Under the pieces are notes generated by a model. It made no database searches. It was not told the origin of the DNA and saw nothing but the letters and a program-made list of their open reading frames with translations. Of a stretch of 64,000 bases of DNA, positions 62,140 through 64,000 are shown one piece after another (position 1 is the first letter of the stretch; each line of letters begins with the position of its first letter). The DNA is taken from the NCBI GenBank assembly GCA_905183005.1, contig CAJJDO010000026.1, forward strand, positions 113,717 through 177,716, written 5' to 3'. The translations under genes were made by a program, and so were the position numbers. Source of the stretch: Paramecium pentaurelia (taxonomy: Eukaryota; Ciliophora; Oligohymenophorea; Peniculida; Parameciidae).

Positions 62140-62944
62140 TCAGAGGTTTTCAACGTTACCACCTTCATCTTCAAGTTCTGAGGTCCATAATGTCAAGTTA
62201 TCTCTGATGAGTTACATAATGGTTGTGGCATCCTTGTATTGGTCTTCTTAGATTTATTCAATATCGGCAATGGCATCATCGAAAGCCTAAAGATGATTAA
62301 TTAAAACTATTACTGATTTAGCTAATTAGCAAGCCTTGGCGGCATCATTCAAAACTTCATAATAGAAAACTGAGAAATTCAAAGCAAGTCCTAATCTAAT
62401 TGGGTTTGTTGTCTTTAATTCAGAGTTAGCAACTTAAGAAGCAGCTTAATAAGCAGCAAGTGCTCCATCAGCAGCCTTCTTGTGTTAATCACCTGTGGCA
62501 TATTCAGAAATGTATCTGTGATAATCTCCTTTCATCTTGTGGAAGAACACCTTGGCTTCTGGAGTAGAGGCTGTTTTGATTAAATGGCTATCGATCAAAT
62601 TAAGGATATCATTGCAATATTGATTAAGCTCTTCTTCAATCTTCTTCTTGTAGCTTCTGATCAAAACAAGATTCTTTTAGGAAGCTGGTTAAGATTAAGC
62701 CTATGAAATTAATTAATTTATATACCTTTCCTTCTTCTTTGTTTTCAATACTTGATAAAACTCTCCAAGCTGTTCTTCTTCCGCCAATACTGTTTTTATA
62801 AGCAACAGAGAGAAGATTTCTTTCTTCGATTGACAATTCTTATCCATTCTCAACAACTTATTTGATGTAATTGACCATATCTTCAAATCTCTCGGTTTAT
62901 TCTGTCAACTTTGTCATGTAGATAAGTTCCTCTCTAGTGCTCAT
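62140..62944 (-). CDS. 14-3-3 protein
   Basis: Phosphoserine/phosphothreonine-binding dimer scaffold. MSTREELIYMTKLTEQTERF, then [20 protein letters not shown] (matches [20 protein letters not shown]), YYKMKGDYHRYISEYA-type segment (FFHKMKGDYHRYISEYATG), NPIRLGLALNFSVFYYEVLN and LIRDNLTLWTSE. The family signature is complete. Introns of 25 and 27 nt are removed; the second is a multiple of three, so retention would also keep the frame. About 245 aa, normal. Stop is the complement of 62140-62142. Confidence 0.96.
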
Positions 62945-63471
62945 TTTGGATATTTAAAATTTAAATTTTTTAATTATTTCCAGAAAATTAGAAGTCCCTT
63001 AAATATCATAATTCGCACTAAATCCAAAATTATTTAAATATATAATATATATAGTAATATTGTATTTCTATGTCTAACGATCTAATATTTGATCTAATAT
63101 TATTCATGCAAATAGAATCAACATCTATCTGTCATATTCTGATGTATATTATATTCAATATCTTAATTATATATACATAAATACTTCAAAATTAAAAAAA
63201 GATATTTTTTCTAATTATAAGACTATAAAAATAGAAAATGATTAGATTCTCTTTCTTAAATTATACAAACCAAATATTATGATATATAGAATTTAATATA
63301 TAGAATTTTATGAATATTTTAGAGAAAATATAGAAATGTATCAATTAATATGTACTTATATACTTGTTTTTATTGAACATATTATAATAGGTCTCTCCTT
63401 ATAATATATTACTCATAAACAGAATGATGTAAGATATAAAACTGTTTAATTAGATAAATAAAATTATAAAA
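62945..63471. other. Divergent promoter region, no gene seen
   Basis: About 527 bp between the starts of 14-3-3 and the last gene. AT-rich, with repeated GATCTAATATT near 63078-63100. No coding frame. Confidence 0.4.
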
Positions 63472-63990
63472 ATGGAATAATTTAATGGAAAACCTTAAGT
63501 ATATTATATATCTAATAATAAAGGAAAATATTCTAATTACATAACCATTAACTAAATAGAAGTACTCAGCTCTATTTCATGATGAGAGATTTGGAAAGGA
63601 TTTTGAAACAAATTACTCAAAACTTTAGGAAATTATGGATGTAAATTTATGTAAAGAAAATTTTAGAACTTGTAAGGGAAAGTTGAATAAATAGTAAAAA
63701 GTTAAGAAGATGATTTTATGAAAGCATATAAAGATCAAATGAATGAATTGTAAATTGATTTGAAGGCAATGAAAAGAAAAATTGATGAAGAGTCTTTAAA
63801 ATAAAAAGCTGATGAGAAAAAACGAATTTTAGAAGAAGAAAGAGATTATTTTAGACAAGAAGCTCTAAGACTGGATAATTTGAATAAAGAATAATTGAGA
63901 ACAATTGAAGAATTAAAGTTCAAGTTAAAAATTACAATAGAAGAAAAAAATTATTATGAAGGTTTTGTTATAGGTACAGCTTTATTTTGA
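63472..63990 (+). CDS. Coiled-coil protein
   Basis: About 155 aa, MEQFNGKPQENILITQPLTK. Introns of about 25 and 26 nt (the first with an AAG acceptor) restore one frame: KYSALFHDERFGKDFETNY, then heptads (QMNELQIDLKAMKRKIDEE, RILEEERDYFRQEALRLDN, LRTIEELKFKLKITIEEKN). Stop TGA 63988-63990, so it is complete in the window. No family recognised. Confidence 0.65.
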
Positions 63991-64000
63991 TGTATAAGAT

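Larger units (their letters stand above)
60643..62295. repeat. Direct duplication flanking an N gap
   Basis: 60643-61127 recurs at 61833-62295. The offset is 1190 at the left and 1168 at the right because of the 22-bp difference. Both copies contain the Rab 3' end, the convergent intergenic region and the 14-3-3 3' end. Probably two contig ends of one locus left on both sides of a gap. Confidence 0.88.

Noticed and set aside
1..64000. Dense in-frame TAA/TAG codons suggesting widespread pseudogenes
   Set aside because: Conserved families (COPA, AP-2 mu, 14-3-3, Rab) read cleanly through TAA/TAG as Gln; only TGA ends them, so this is the ciliate nuclear code.
1..64000. tRNA or CRISPR elements
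   Set aside because: No GGTTCGA-type B box in a cloverleaf context and no regularly spaced repeat array were seen.

Overview
This window is macronuclear DNA of a ciliate, almost certainly a Paramecium species. Three observations support this. The DNA is very AT-rich. Reading frames of recognisable proteins run through many in-frame TAA and TAG codons, which fall where glutamine is expected, and only TGA ends genes. Conserved protein frames also jump across tiny GT...AG introns, mostly 19-36 nt. A standard-code ORF scan therefore shows only fragments. The models here were built by reading TAA/TAG as Gln and splicing these micro-introns by eye.

Genes are packed on both strands with intergenic gaps often below 100 bp (28 bp between the divergent LTV1 and ULK4 starts). 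Left third (1-20 kb): a 5'-truncated VWA/alpha-kinase, an unresolved coding region containing a GC-rich island, a Pumilio (PUF) protein, a myristoyl-type AGC kinase broken by a frameshift, a small coiled-coil protein, ribosomal protein SA (uS2), a C2/multi-membrane-span protein, a long Gln-rich coiled coil, a ULK/ATG1-like kinase, a DIxG-repeat protein, another coiled coil and the ribosome-assembly factor LTV1. Middle (20-40 kb): a ULK4-type kinase with a helical-repeat tail, a trichocyst matrix protein, two small possibly ciliary proteins, AP-2 mu, an ERGIC3/Erv46-like cargo receptor, a HID1/dymeclin-like protein, alpha-COP (COPA) and a secreted Cys-containing protein. Right third (40-64 kb): V-ATPase subunit E, several uncharacterised or coiled-coil proteins, a giant multi-TM PAS-domain protein, a MORN/IQ protein, a RING protein, a Rab GTPase and a 14-3-3 protein.

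Two places look like assembly joins. About 1132 bp around the 5' end of COPA is present twice in tandem, separated by one n. The Rab/14-3-3 junction is present on both sides of a 705-nt N gap. The two Rab/14-3-3 copies differ by a 22-bp TA-bounded segment with one end like a Paramecium internal eliminated sequence (IES); this is the most unusual signal in the window.

Functionally the window is a housekeeping and cell-architecture neighbourhood: secretory traffic (COPA, AP-2 mu, ERGIC3, Rab, V-ATPase, perhaps HID1), translation (SA, LTV1, PUF), kinase signalling and 14-3-3, ciliary or cortical coiled-coil proteins, and the trichocyst exocytosis system. No operon, CRISPR array, tRNA or rRNA gene was recognised. 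Small uncharacterised genes and splice sites are the least certain calls.
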